Shown: positions 30,260 through 40,678 of the stretch, in pieces
How the letters are laid out: the number at the start of each line of letters is the position of its first letter
Numbering within the stretch: the stretch's first letter is position 1
Assembly: GCF_039543545.1 (NCBI RefSeq)
Contig: NZ_BAABJY010000001.1
Location: forward strand, 62,001 to 126,000
Direction of reading: 5' to 3'
Length of the DNA stretch: 64,000 nucleotides
DNA from: Luteimonas vadosa
GTDB lineage: Bacteria; Pseudomonadota; Gammaproteobacteria; Xanthomonadales; Xanthomonadaceae
The notes under the pieces: generated by a model
Told to the model about the DNA's origin: nothing
Database searches by the model: none
The model's input: the letters and a program-made list of their open reading frames with translations, nothing else
Position numbers and translations under genes: made by a program

Positions 30260-31660
30260 GCGCGTTCCCCCCCTTGCCGGATCCGTGCGCGAGCAATGCG
30301 GCGACGACGCGCTCCATGGCGCTGCCGCGCGAACCCTTCACCACCACCCGGACCATGGCGTGGATGTCCTGGCGCACCGCCTCGGCCAGTGCCTCGTGCG
30401 TGGCGAAGTGCCGCCCGCCATCGCCGAAGGCCTCGGCGGCTCGCGCGCTCAACGGTCCCAACGCATACAGCCGCGAGATGCCTGCGGACTTGGCATGCCG
30501 CCCGGCCTCCGCATGCAACGCTTCGGCGTCCGCGCCCAGCTCGCGCATGTCGCCGAGCACGAGCCAGTTCTCGCCGGCCATCGCGGCGAGGGTGTCGATG
30601 GCGGCCGACAGCGATGCCGGATTGGCGTTGTAGCTGTCGTCGATCAGCCAGGCGCCGTTGGCGAGGTGGTGGCGCACCAGGCGCCCTGCGACCGGGCGCA
30701 TGTCGCGCAAACCGTCGACGATGGCATCCAGGCCCACGCCGCATGCGATGGCCATCGATGCGGCGGCCAGCGCATTGGAAACGTTGTGCCTGCCGGCAAG
30801 CGGTAGCTCGACGGCCGCCACGCCCGATGGCGTCGAGAGCTCGAACTCGCTGCCTTCCTCCCCGAAGGAGATCCGCCTGGCGGTGACGTCGGCGTTGGCA
30901 TCGATGCCGAAGCGGATGATCCGCCGCCCCGGGTGGCCGGCCAGCACGCGTGCCTCGAACTGCGCGGCGAAGCCGTCGTCGGCATTGACCACCGCCACGC
31001 CGTCGGCGGGCAGCGCGTCGTGGATCGCACCCTTGGTCTCGGCCACGCCCTGCAAGCTGCCCAGCCGCTCGAGGTGGGCAGGCGCGACGTTGTTGACCAG
31101 CGAGACGTCCGGCCGCGCGATGGACGTGAGGTAGGCGATGTCGCCGGGCTTGCCGGCACCCATCTCGTAGACGGCGAAGTCGGCATCCTCGGGGGCATCG
31201 ATGACGGCCAGCGGCAAGCCGATCTCGTTGTTGAGGTTGCCCGGGTTGGCATGGGCGCGGCCGGCCTTGCCTAGGATCGACAGCAGCAGCTGCTTGACCG
31301 AGGTCTTGCCGTTGCTGCCGGTGACCGCGAGCACGCGCGTCCGTCGGCCGCGCTGGAGCGCCGCGGCCAGGGCGCCGAGGGCCCTCTCGGGATCGCCCAC
31401 CACGACCTGCGGCAAGGGCGCGTCGACCACCCTGGACACCAGTGCGGCCCGGGCACCGAGCCTGGCCGCGTCGCCGACATGCTCGTGGCCGTCGAACCGT
31501 TCCCCCGCCAGCGCGACGAACAGCGCGGCCCGGCCGTCGCGGGCGTCCAGCGTGCGCGTGTCGGTGCTGACCGCGTCGATCAGGACGTCGCCGGCCACGC
31601 CGGAAGCGGCCTCGACGCGGCCCCCGGTCCAGTCTGCGATGCGGGAGAGTGCGACGGGCT

Positions 31661-31664
<4 letters not shown>
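30249..31664 (-). CDS. murF: UDP-MurNAc-tripeptide--D-Ala-D-Ala ligase MurF
   Basis: 471 residues. MurF adds the D-Ala-D-Ala dipeptide. P-loop VLAVTGSNGKTSVKQLL (about 110-126), the Mur-ligase central residues NLNNEIGLPL and YEMGAGKPGDI, and the C-terminal DSYNANPASL motif (about 336-345) are all present. Overlaps murE (4 bases) and mraY (11 bases), which implies coupling. Cytoplasmic. Confidence 0.98.
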
Positions 31665-33144
<1,480 letters not shown>

Positions 33145-33148
<4 letters not shown>

Positions 33149-34971
33149 GGCGTCGCCCCCGCGGCCACGACCGGCGTGGCGCCTGCGCGCACGCCGACCT
33201 GCACGCCGTCCCGGCGCGCCTGCTCCCGCGCCTTCTTCGCCTCGGCTTCGGCCTGCGCCGCCAGCCAGGTCTCGATGTCGTCGGGCGGGACGTCCATCAG
33301 GCGCAGCGCGCCGTCCATCACCCGCTGGAACACGGGCGCGGACACCAGGCCACCGTAGTAGCCCTGCGCGGGGTCCGGGTCGTCGATCACCACGGCCATC
33401 GAGAACCGCGGGTTGTCCACCGGCACCAGCCCGGCGAAGAACGCGACGTAGCGGCGCGAGTACCCGCCGCCACTGGCCTTGCGCGCGGTGCCGGTCTTGC
33501 CGGCGACGTGGTAGCCAAGGATCGCGGCCTGGGTGGCGGTGCCGCCGGGTTCGGTGACCGTCTGCATCATCTTGAGGACGGTGTCGGCGACCTCGGGGTC
33601 GACGACCTGCACCGGCTCGCTGCGCTGGCCCTTGACGAAGGTCGGGGTGACCGCGCGACCGTGGTTGCCCAGCGTCGCGTAGGCGCGCGCGATCTGCAGC
33701 GGGGTGGCCGACAGCCCGTAGCCATAGGACATCGTCTGCTTGCTGGTGCCGCTCCATCGCGCCGGTGGCGGGAATAGGCCAGCGGCCTCCCCGGGGAAAC
33801 CGCTGCCGGTCTGCTCGCCGAATCCGAGCTGGCGCACGAACGCATCGAAGGTCGTGTCGGGCAGCAGCTGCGCGATCTTCGCGGCGCCGACGTTGGAACT
33901 CTTGGTGATTACCCCGGTGGTGTCGAGCACGCCGTAGTTGTGGTGGTCCGTCGTCCGGTAGCGGCCGTTGGGCATCCAGCCGGGGTTGGTGTTGAACATG
34001 GTCCCGGGCGTGATCACCCCCGCCTGCAGCGCGGCGGCGACGGTGATCGGCTTCATGGTCGAGCCGGGCTCGATCAGGTCCGTGACCGCGCGGTTGCGGT
34101 GCGCGTCGCGGTTGCCGCCGGAGACATTGTTGGGATTGAAGGACGGCAGGTTGGCCATCGCCAGTACTTCGCCGGTAGCGACGTCGAGCACGACCGCCGA
34201 GCCGCTGGCGGCACTGGTCTCGAGCATGGTGCGCTTGAGTTCGCGGTAGGCCAGGTACTGGATCCGCCGGTCGATGCTCAGCACCAGGTCCTTGCCCGGT
34301 TCGGCGGCGCGCACCAGGTCGACGTGCTCGACGATCCGGCCGCGGCGGTCGCGGATGATCTTCTGCGCGCCCGGCTTGCCGCGCAGCCACTCGTCGAACG
34401 CCAGCTCCACGCCTTCCTGGCCCAGGTCGTCGATGTTGGTGAATCCCAGCACGTGCGCCAGCGCCTCGCCCTGCGGGTAGAAGCGCCGGAACTCGCGCTG
34501 GGAGAACACGCCGGGGATCTTGCGGGCGAGGATGCGTTGCGCCTCGGCCGGGTTGATGCGGCGCTTCAGGTAGACGAACTCCTTGTCGGCGCGCTGGGTG
34601 AGCTTGCGGGTCAAGTGCTCCACCGGCACGCCCAGGACCTCGGCCAGCGCCGGCAGGCGATCAGGCGCCTTCAACAACTCCTGCGGGTTCCCCCACACCG
34701 TATCCACCGGCGAGGACACCGCCAGCGGCTCGCCGTTGCGGTCGGTGATCATGCCGCGCGAGGTCGGGATGGGGATCTCGCGCAGGAAGCGCGCATCGGC
34801 CTTCCGCTGGTAGTACGCGTTGTCGACCAGCTGCAGGTCGGCCGTGCGCCACACCAAGGCCAGCGCGCACGCACCCAACGTCCCCGCGACCAGCATCAAG
34901 CGGCCGCGCAGGTTGAACCGCGCGCGGCCGCGGGGCTTCTTGATGCCGTTGCGGTCGGCCCGGAACTTCAT
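33145..34971 (-). CDS. ftsI: Septal transpeptidase FtsI (PBP3)
   Basis: 608 residues from ATG 34971. One N-terminal membrane anchor (about 22-40), a dimerisation/pedestal domain with ITDRNGEPLAVSSP, then the class B PBP transpeptidase domain. Active-site motifs: EPGSTMKPI (SxxK serine about 306), TKSSNVGAA (SxN about 360) and VAGKTGTARK (KTG about 499). The C-terminal ~40 residues are A/E/R-rich, then A/G/V-rich, an extension compared with E. coli PBP3. It cross-links septal peptidoglycan with FtsW. Overlaps ftsL and murE by 4 bases each. Confidence 0.98.
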
Positions 34972-35234
34972 GGCCGCACCACCACGATGTCGGCCGCCTC
35001 GGGGAACTTCATGCCCAGGCGCGTGCGGGCGACCTGGTCGATGCGGTTGCTTTCCGCCCACGTGGCCTGCTCGAGCTGCAAGCGCCCGAAGTCGATGTTC
35101 AACTCGTCGCGCGCGCGCTCCAGCCGGGTGAGTTCGACGAACAATTGCCGGTGCTGGTGCCGCGCATGGACCACGGCGATCGCGCTCACGATGCACGACG
35201 CCGCCAGCACGGCGATCAGGATGCGCAGGCTCAT
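34968..35234 (-). CDS. ftsL: Cell division protein FtsL
   Basis: 88 residues. A short cytoplasmic start, one membrane span (about 4-22, RILIAVLAASCIVSAIAVV) and a periplasmic coiled coil (HRQLFVELTRLERARDELN, about 28-46) ending in the conserved QVARTRLGMKFP segment. FtsL forms a complex with FtsB and FtsQ and activates FtsW/FtsI. Its small size and place between rsmH and ftsI are diagnostic. 4-base overlaps at both ends. Confidence 0.95.
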   Translation of the reverse strand: MSLRILIAVLAASCIVSAIAVVHARHQHRQLFVELTRLERARDELNIDFGRLQLEQATWAESNRIDQVARTRLGMKFPEAADIVVVRP

Positions 35235-36205
35235 GGCTGCACCTCGCTGCCCTGCGCGCGCTTCTCGGCCACGCGCAACACCGCGCTGCGCGAGCGGGGA
35301 TTGGCCGCGAGCTCCGCGTCGCCCGCCCGTGTCGCGCCGCCCACGGAGCGCAGCGTCGGCACGAACCCGGTGTGCTCGGGCAGCCGCCGGTTGCCCGCGG
35401 GCGCCTTGGCATGGCGGGCGATGAAGCGCTTGACGATGCGGTCCTCCAGCGAGTGGAAGCTGATCACGGCCATGCGCCCACCCGGCCTGAGCGCGGCATG
35501 GGCGGCGTCCAGCCCCGCCTCCAGGTCGGCGAGTTCGCGGTTGACGTGGATGCGGATGGCCTGGAACGTCCGGGTCGCCGGATGGATGTCCCTGCGGCCC
35601 TTGCCCGGCTTGCGGCGCGGCATCACCGAGGCGACCAGCTCGGCGAGCTCGGTGGTGCGCGACAGCGGCTTGCCCGCGTCGCGGTGCCCGACGATCGCGC
35701 GCGCGATGCGGCGGCTCATCCGCTCCTCGCCGAGCGTCCACAGTACATCGGCGATCTGGGCTTCTTCGGCGCGGGCCAGCCACTGCGCGGCGCTTTCGCC
35801 GCTGTCCGGGTCCATGCGCATGTCCAGGGGTCCGTCCTTGCCGAAACTGAAGCCGCGCCCCGCGACATCGAGTTGCGGGGACGACACGCCCAGGTCCAGC
35901 AGCACGCCGTCGAGTCCTCCCGCCATCAGGTCCCACGTGCCGAGGTCGGCAAAGCTGCCGCGGCGGATCGACACGCGCGGGTCCGTGCCGAACTCGCGTT
36001 CGGCGACGGCGATCGCATCGGGATCCTTGTCCATCAGCAGCAGTCGACCTCCCCGTCCCAGGCGTTGCAGCACGCCGCGCGCATGGCCACCGCGGCCGAA
36101 CGTACCGTCGAGGTACGTTCCGTCCTGCACGATGCGCAGCCCTTCCATGACCTGCGGAAACATCACCGGAAGGTGCGCGGACGACGCGTCCACGCCTTCC
36201 GTCAC
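35231..36205 (-). CDS. rsmH: 16S rRNA (cytosine1402-N4)-methyltransferase RsmH (MraW)
   Basis: 324 residues from GTG 36205, which overlaps the mraZ stop (GTGA); this is the first codon that keeps the coupling. SAM-binding segments GTYLDGTFGRGGHARGVL (about 29-46), LLLDLGVSSPQLDVAGRGFS (about 105-124) and the C-terminal RMAVISFHSLEDRIVKRF (about 246-263) match the family. It N4-methylates C1402 of 16S rRNA in the P site. Length is standard. Confidence 0.97.
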   Translation of the reverse strand: MTEGVDASSAHLPVMFPQVMEGLRIVQDGTYLDGTFGRGGHARGVLQRLGRGGRLLLMDKDPDAIAVAEREFGTDPRVSIRRGSFADLGTWDLMAGGLDGVLLDLGVSSPQLDVAGRGFSFGKDGPLDMRMDPDSGESAAQWLARAEEAQIADVLWTLGEERMSRRIARAIVGHRDAGKPLSRTTELAELVASVMPRRKPGKGRRDIHPATRTFQAIRIHVNRELADLEAGLDAAHAALRPGGRMAVISFHSLEDRIVKRFIARHAKAPAGNRRLPEHTGFVPTLRSVGGATRAGDAELAANPRSRSAVLRVAEKRAQGSEVQP

Positions 36206-36654
36206 AACTGCAGGTCGACCAGGTCCTCGCCCAGATCGGCATCGCCCAGCGTCTGCCTGATCTGCGCGTGGTGCGCCTGCTCGCTCCACAATTCGAATTT
36301 CTCGCCCATGCCCAGCAGCACGGCCTTCTTCTCGATGCCCACCGCATTGCGCTGGCTGGCTGGCACCGGGATGCGTCCGCTGCCGTCGGGTTCGACGAAG
36401 GCGGCGGCACCGACCAGCTTCAGCTGCAGCAGCCGGCTGTTCTTCTTGGTCCGCGGCAACGCATTGACCTGGTCCCGGACGCGCTCCCAGACCGCCTGCG
36501 GATAGACATAGAGGCAGCCCGCCTCGAACGGGTTGTAGGTGATGACGAGACGATTGCCGCACTCGCCGGCGACGACCTCCCGGTACGCGGTTGGGATTGC
36601 CAGCCGGCCCTTGTCGTCGATGGAAATGGCGGTCTCGCCCTGGAACACCTGCAC
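36202..36654 (-). CDS. mraZ: Transcriptional regulator MraZ
   Basis: 150 residues, two AbrB-like swapped-hairpin domains: DDKGRLAIPTAYRE (about 13-26) and DGSGRIPVPASQRNAVGI (about 89-106). The D-x-x-G-R pattern is present in both. MraZ binds repeats upstream of its own gene and represses the dcw operon. It is the first gene of the cluster, and probable MraZ boxes are seen upstream. The start ATG 36654 has a GCAGGGTGC region ahead of it as a weak ribosome site. Confidence 0.96.
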   Translation of the reverse strand: MQVFQGETAISIDDKGRLAIPTAYREVVAGECGNRLVITYNPFEAGCLYVYPQAVWERVRDQVNALPRTKKNSRLLQLKLVGAAAFVEPDGSGRIPVPASQRNAVGIEKKAVLLGMGEKFELWSEQAHHAQIRQTLGDADLGEDLVDLQL

Positions 36655-36699
36655 CCTGCCCGATCATGCCCGTCTACGGCGGGCTTCGACGCATGAAAA

Positions 36700-36722
36700 C
36701 CACTAAATTCCCGGTTTCCCCA
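36700..36722 (-). promoter_or_regulatory. Probable MraZ boxes (three GGG-type repeats at ~10-bp spacing)
   Basis: Read on the - strand, TGGGG, CCGGG and AGTGG follow one another at about 9-10 base intervals just downstream of the mra -10 box. E. coli MraZ binds three TGGGN repeats on the same helical face upstream of mraZ; this layout is similar but the second and third repeats are degenerate. Confidence 0.55.
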
Positions 36723-36731
36723 CGAGTTGCC

Positions 36732-36760
36732 ACCTTAGGAGCGGCCTGCAGGGTTGTCAA
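36732..36760 (-). promoter_or_regulatory. mra (dcw operon) sigma-70 promoter
   Basis: On the - strand a perfect -35 TTGACA (36755-36760), 17-base spacer and -10 TAAGGT (36732-36737). Transcription would begin near 36725, about 70 bases ahead of mraZ and inside the MraZ boxes. A 12-base-spaced direct repeat AGGTGAAA lies just upstream of the -35 (36766-36785). Confidence 0.8.
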
Positions 36761-36830
36761 CAGGTTTTCACCTCTGATTTCACCTTTGCCGTCAATGACT
36801 TGCGTCGAACTTGAGAGACTTGTTCAAGCT

Positions 36831-36839
36831 TTATCCACA
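36831..36839 (+). promoter_or_regulatory. Perfect DnaA box TTATCCACA
   Basis: An exact match to the strict DnaA consensus lies 71 bases upstream of the mra -35 box, within an AT-rich segment (about 36690-37020) unusual for this genome. Next to it (36854-36869) is the 15-base imperfect palindrome TCTCAAATTTTGAGA. Confidence 0.6.
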
Positions 36840-36984
36840 AGCTGCTGTTTCGTCTCAAATTTTGAGATTGGGCTTCAATCAGGTTTTTGTCAGGGTCACC
36901 CGACCACCTGGCACTCCGAGTCGGTGCTGCAGCGCAGCACCCCTCCATATTCGCGCCACCGTTCCATATTCATCACGAATTTCG

Positions 36985-37314
36985 CAAAACTCCAGATATC
37001 GTTCTAACTTTGTAGTGCATCGCCACGCCGCGCACACGCCTTGGCAGCCTCCGATGCCACCACAGCAGCCGCGCGCCCGAGCGTTTCCGGCGCCGACCAG
37101 CCGGAGCGTGCGCGCCCGTGGATGTCCGCCTGCCGGGATCTGCGATGTGTCGGCCGCATCCCGGCGGCGTCCGCGGGGCCACGCGCGTGCTGCTGCGTCG
37201 GGCCTGTCGGTTGACCTCTCGACGTGCCCGCTGCACCAGTCGGGAAATCGCCGGCGGAACGTCCCTCAAGATCGCTGCGCCCCTACGCAAACGGAGCGCT
37301 GCGATTGCTGCGGA
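36985..37314. other. Non-coding stretch upstream of the repeat arrays
   Basis: No gene supported. Long frames on both strands here are GC-rich, compositionally biased and lack start signals and domains. The first ~30 bases are AT-rich and belong with the mra control region. Confidence 0.45.
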
Positions 37315-37820
37315 GATTCGGGTGAACCAGCCGGGGCCGAAGTCTGCGCGGCAATCCTTCGCGCCTGCTTGGCGAGCCTGTCGAACGAACGGCAAAGCCG
37401 GCTGCGAGGCCGGGGCATCACCCGCCGCTCCGTCGCAGGTCCGCCCGACCCACGCGAATCTTGGAACCGATTGCCCCAAGGGCTTGCCACAGCCCCCTCT
37501 GGTGACGGGGCGTCACGACAGCGGGGGGATGCGGGTGTGCTAGCCGGGCCCTGGGTGTGCGCAGCGAACCTTGGCGCTTGCTTGGCGAGCGAGTCGAACG
37601 AAGCTGCGAAGGCGGCCGCCAGGCGGGGCCGTCACCCGCACGCCTCGCAGGTCCTTCCACCACCACGCGAATGCTCCGACAGGGTGCCACGCGGGCAGGC
37701 CACAGCCCCCTTTGGTAAAGGGGGCGCCGGGACAGCGGCGGGGATTCGGGTGTACTGGCCGGGGCCCGAAGTTTGCGCAGCAAACTTTGGGGCTTCCTTC
37801 GACGCTCGCGTCGAAGGAAT
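37315..37820. repeat. Tandem array of ~214-bp repeats (2.4 copies)
   Basis: Units begin with GATTCGGGTG/GATGCGGGTG at 37315, 37528 and 37743 (periods 213 and 215); the third is truncated where it meets the rnpB repeats. Each full unit ends with a CAGCCCCCT...GGGGC hairpin (in unit two GCCCCCTTT-GGT-AAAGGGGGC, a perfect 9-bp stem) and a GACAGCGG tag. A 12-bp perfect stem TTCCTTCGACGC-TC-GCGTCGAAGGAA closes the array at 37794-37819. Confidence 0.8.
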
Positions 37821-38112
37821 TGGCGGAGCCGGCCTGTAAGCGGGGTTTTGGCTAGGACAGTCATTCCTCTAGGCGCATCGTCACCGATACGCTCGAGCAG
37901 CCTACCCGGACCCGACGCGGGCCGCGTCATGAGGTCCCTCGGGCCAAGCTCCCGATGCTTGGAAAGTGGCGGAGCCGGCCTGTAAGCCGGGTTCTGTCTA
38001 GGACAGTCATTCCTCTAGGCGCATCGCCACCGATACGCTCGAGCAGCCTACCCGGACCCGACGCGGGCCGCGTCATGGGGTCCCTCGGGCCAAGCTCCCG
38101 ATGCTTGGAAAG
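37821..38112 (-). repeat. Two 146-bp tandem copies of the 3' part of rnpB
   Basis: Two units (37821-37966, 37967-38112) repeat with an exact 146-base period directly after the RNase P RNA 3' end. Each carries about 120-140 bases of the RNA's 3' region, from the GGGAGC...GGCC..GGACC element to the terminal GGCTCCGCCA. The copy next to the gene is almost identical to it; the distal copy has changes in the AAGCCGGGTTCTGT element. Each unit differs from the gene where CAAGGCCAAATAGG is replaced by CTTGGCCCGAGG. Confidence 0.93.
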
Positions 38113-38466
38113 TGGCGGAGCCGGCCTGTAAGCCGGGTTCTGTCTAGGACAGTCATTCCTCTAGGCGCATCGTCACCGATACGCTCGAGCAGCCTACCCG
38201 GACCCGACGCGGGCCGCGTCATTGGGTCCCTATTTGGCCTTGCTCCCGGTGGGGTTTGCCGTGCCGGCCTGTTGCCAGGCTCGCGGTGCGCTCTTACCGC
38301 ACCATTTCACCCTTGCCGTCCTGCTTGCGCAGTCTTGGGCGGTATCTTTCTGTTGCACTTTCCGTCGGCTCGCGCCGCCCAGGGGTTACCTGGCACCGTG
38401 CCCTGTGGAGCCCGGACTTTCCTCGGCATGCTTGCGCATGACGCGACTGCCTGGCCGACTCCGCCG
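38113..38466 (-). ncRNA. rnpB: RNase P RNA, bacterial class A
   Basis: About 354 bases. RNase P RNA is the catalytic part of the ribonucleoprotein that trims tRNA 5' ends. On the - strand the 5' P1 strand GGCGGAGTCGGCC (near 38465) pairs with GGCCGGCTCCGCC at the 3' end with one G-U. The universally conserved GAGGAAAGTCCGGGCTCC (38407-38424) and ACAGAACCCGGCTT (38130-38143) form the P4 core. GGTAACGCC-type, GGGTGAAATGGTGCGG and GAGCAAGGCCAAATAGGG segments match E. coli M1 RNA. It lies between rsmI and mraZ, a common proteobacterial position. The 3' end is inferred from P1 pairing. Confidence 0.96.
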
Positions 38467-38583
38467 GGGGCATTGTCGCACGCGGGGCGGCGTGGCAATT
38501 GAACCGGCGGCCAACCCGACGCGAGCCACGGCTTCGCGCTGGTGGCCCGGGCAAGCGGTGCGAGGTGCCACGCCGGCAGGCGT

Positions 38584-39411
38584 TCAACCCCCGTACAACG
38601 ACTTTCGCGGCGCACCACTGAGTTCGGCCGACACCTTGGCGGCCGTGGAAGGCGGCAGGTGCTGCTGCAAGACGGCATACAGGCGCCTGCCTTCGACCAC
38701 CGCAGCGTCGGCATCCCCGGCGGCCCCGTGCACGAGCACGACGAATTCACCCTTGCGCTGGTTGGCGTCGCCGGCGAGCCGCGCCAGCAGTTCGTCCAGC
38801 GACCCGTCGAGGACGGTTTCGAACAGCTTGGTCAGCTCCCGCGCGACCACGGCCTGGCGCTCGCCGCCGAAAATCGCGGCCATGTCGCCGAGCGCGGCCT
38901 CGATGCGGTGCGAGGATTCATAGAACACCAGCGTCCGCGTCTCGCCCGCCAGTTGCAGCAGCCGCTGGCGACGCGCGGCGGACTTGGCCGGCAGGAAACC
39001 CTCGAACACGAAGCGATCGCTGGGCAGGCCGGCGACGCTCAGCCCGGCGATCAGCGCGCTGGGCCCGGGGACGGGACTGACCCGGATGCCCGCCCGGCGC
39101 GCGGCGCGAACCAGGCGGAACCCGGGGTCGCTGACCAGGGGCGTGCCGGCGTCGCTGACCAGGGCCAGCGATTCGCCCGCGGCCATGCGCGCCACCAGTT
39201 GGTCCGCGGCTTCGGCCTCGTTGTGCTCGTGCAGGGCGACCAGCGGCCGCTCGATGCCGTGGTGGGCCAGCAGCTGCCTGCTGCGCCGCGTGTCCTCCGC
39301 GCACACCGCGTCCACCTCGCGCAAGGTCGCCACCGCACGCGGCGACAGATCGGAGAGGTTGCCAATCGGGGTCGCGACCACGTGCAGGGTTCCGGCGGTC
39401 TGGGCAGGCAT
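38584..39411 (-). CDS. rsmI: 16S rRNA (cytidine1402-2'-O)-methyltransferase RsmI
   Basis: 275 residues from ATG 39411, with GGAG 5-6 bases upstream; the GTG at 39417 is less likely. The tetrapyrrole-methylase fold starts LHVVATPIGNLSDLSPRAV (about 9-27), followed by CAEDTRRSRQLL, LVSDAGTPLVSDPG (about 86-99) and VPGPSALIAGL. RsmI 2'-O-methylates C1402, the same nucleotide modified by RsmH encoded 2.4 kb away. It diverges from the LpoA-like gene. Confidence 0.97.
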   Translation of the reverse strand: MPAQTAGTLHVVATPIGNLSDLSPRAVATLREVDAVCAEDTRRSRQLLAHHGIERPLVALHEHNEAEAADQLVARMAAGESLALVSDAGTPLVSDPGFRLVRAARRAGIRVSPVPGPSALIAGLSVAGLPSDRFVFEGFLPAKSAARRQRLLQLAGETRTLVFYESSHRIEAALGDMAAIFGGERQAVVARELTKLFETVLDGSLDELLARLAGDANQRKGEFVVLVHGAAGDADAAVVEGRRLYAVLQQHLPPSTAAKVSAELSGAPRKSLYGG

Positions 39412-39471
39412 CGTCACTCCACGGGCGGGACGTTAGAATCCTAGCCGTTCTCTCCTCCGGACCGGCTGCCG

Positions 39472-40662
39472 ATGCGCTTGCCCCACAGATACGGCGCCCT
39501 TGCGCTAACCGCCCTGCTGATGGCCTCGGCCTGCAGCACCGTGCAGGTCAGCCGCCCGCCGGCACCGACGGCCGAGCCCGCGCCGGTGGTGGTCGATCGA
39601 TCGACGCACTGGCGGTTCGACGCAGGCAACCGCCCGCCCGCCGAGCGCGACGGCTACCGTCCGCCCAACCAACTCGCGGTCCTGCTGCCGCTGTCGGGCA
39701 CGCTCGCGACGGCGGCGGCACCGGTTCGCGACGGGCTGCTCGCCGGCTATTACGCGGAAAACCGGCGCCGGCCGGAACTGCGGTTCTACGACACCACCGG
39801 CACGACCACCGGCGCCCTGGCCGCCTACGAGCGCGCCGTCGCCGACGGCGCCGACCAGGTCCTGGGACCGCTGGGCAAGGACCAGGTGGAAGCCGTGTTC
39901 CGGCAGGCGCGCACCGGGGTGCCGGTGCTGGCGCTCAACCGCCCCGACGTCGCGCCGCCGATGAACAACGCCAGCTATGCATTGGCTCCCGAGGACGACG
40001 GCGTCGGCGCCGCAGATTTCCTCCAGTCCCGCGGCGCCGCCCGGGTACTGGTCCTGAGCGCCGGCGACGACAATGCGCGGCGAAGCGTCGAGGCGTTCGG
40101 CAAGCGCCTGCAGCAGCATGGCGGCAGCATCGTGCAGACGTTGGCGGTGGTGGGCGACTCGCCGGCGGACATGACCGAACTGCTGCGCGCCGCCGCGCTG
40201 CGCGAGGGCGGCGTGGATGCCGTCTTCCTAGCGATGCGGGGCCCGCAGGCCCGGGCGATCGCGCCCCAGCTCTCGGCCGCCGGCCTGGCCGGCAAGCCGC
40301 GCGTGGCGACCTCGCAGCTCACCTCCGGCACGGGCAAGGCCGACCAGGACCGCATCCTCGACGGCATCGCCTTCCCGACCGACGCCTGGAGCGTCAGCGG
40401 CGTCAGCGGCCTGCCGGCGGCCTCGACCACCGGCAGCGGCCTGCCCACGGCCCGCGGTCCGGCGGCGCGGCTGTTCGCCTTCGGGTACGACGCCTGGCTG
40501 TTGACCGCGTACCTGGAACGCCTGGCGCTGGTCGAGGACGGCAGCGTGCGCGGCGCCAGCGGTACCCTGCGCATCGATGCGGACGGCAATGTCATGCGCA
40601 ACCCGGCCTGGTCGACGTTCAGCAGCGGCAACATCGTGCCGCTGATGGGCAGCGGCGGCTGA
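39472..40662 (+). CDS. lpoA: LpoA-like penicillin-binding protein activator lipoprotein (LppC family)
   Basis: 396 residues. A lipoprotein signal peptide ends in L-M-A-S-A-C (Cys about 21). The mature protein has the periplasmic-binding-protein fold of LppC/LpoA: QLAVLLPLSGTLATAAAPVRDG (about 68-89, shortened), DQVLGPLGKDQVEAV (about 127-141) and FGYDAWLL (about 338-345). E. coli LpoA activates PBP1A from the outer membrane. This protein is much shorter than E. coli LpoA (about 680) and lacks its N-terminal TPR-like domain, so PBP1A activation is less certain. The order rsmI-lpoA-yraN is the same as in E. coli. Confidence 0.85.
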   Translation: MRLPHRYGALALTALLMASACSTVQVSRPPAPTAEPAPVVVDRSTHWRFDAGNRPPAERDGYRPPNQLAVLLPLSGTLATAAAPVRDGLLAGYYAENRRRPELRFYDTTGTTTGALAAYERAVADGADQVLGPLGKDQVEAVFRQARTGVPVLALNRPDVAPPMNNASYALAPEDDGVGAADFLQSRGAARVLVLSAGDDNARRSVEAFGKRLQQHGGSIVQTLAVVGDSPADMTELLRAAALREGGVDAVFLAMRGPQARAIAPQLSAAGLAGKPRVATSQLTSGTGKADQDRILDGIAFPTDAWSVSGVSGLPAASTTGSGLPTARGPAARLFAFGYDAWLLTAYLERLALVEDGSVRGASGTLRIDADGNVMRNPAWSTFSSGNIVPLMGSGG

Positions 40663-40678
40663 CGCAGCCCTCGCGCCG

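Noticed and set aside
36909..36930. TGGCACTCCGAGTCGGTGC resembles the 3' hairpin of a Cas9 tracrRNA
   Set aside because: There is no CRISPR array, cas gene or anti-repeat in the window and the GC-rich hairpin is short; the likeness is chance.
36973..37479. 168-codon open frame on - between mraZ and rnpB
   Set aside because: Arginine-rich composition typical of non-coding GC-rich DNA, no domain, and part of it is repeat sequence.
36811..37839. 342-codon open frame on + with repeated peptide segments upstream of rnpB
   Set aside because: It follows from the ~214-bp DNA repeats and runs into rnpB-derived repeats; other copies of the unit would be out of frame, and no ribosome site or domain is present.
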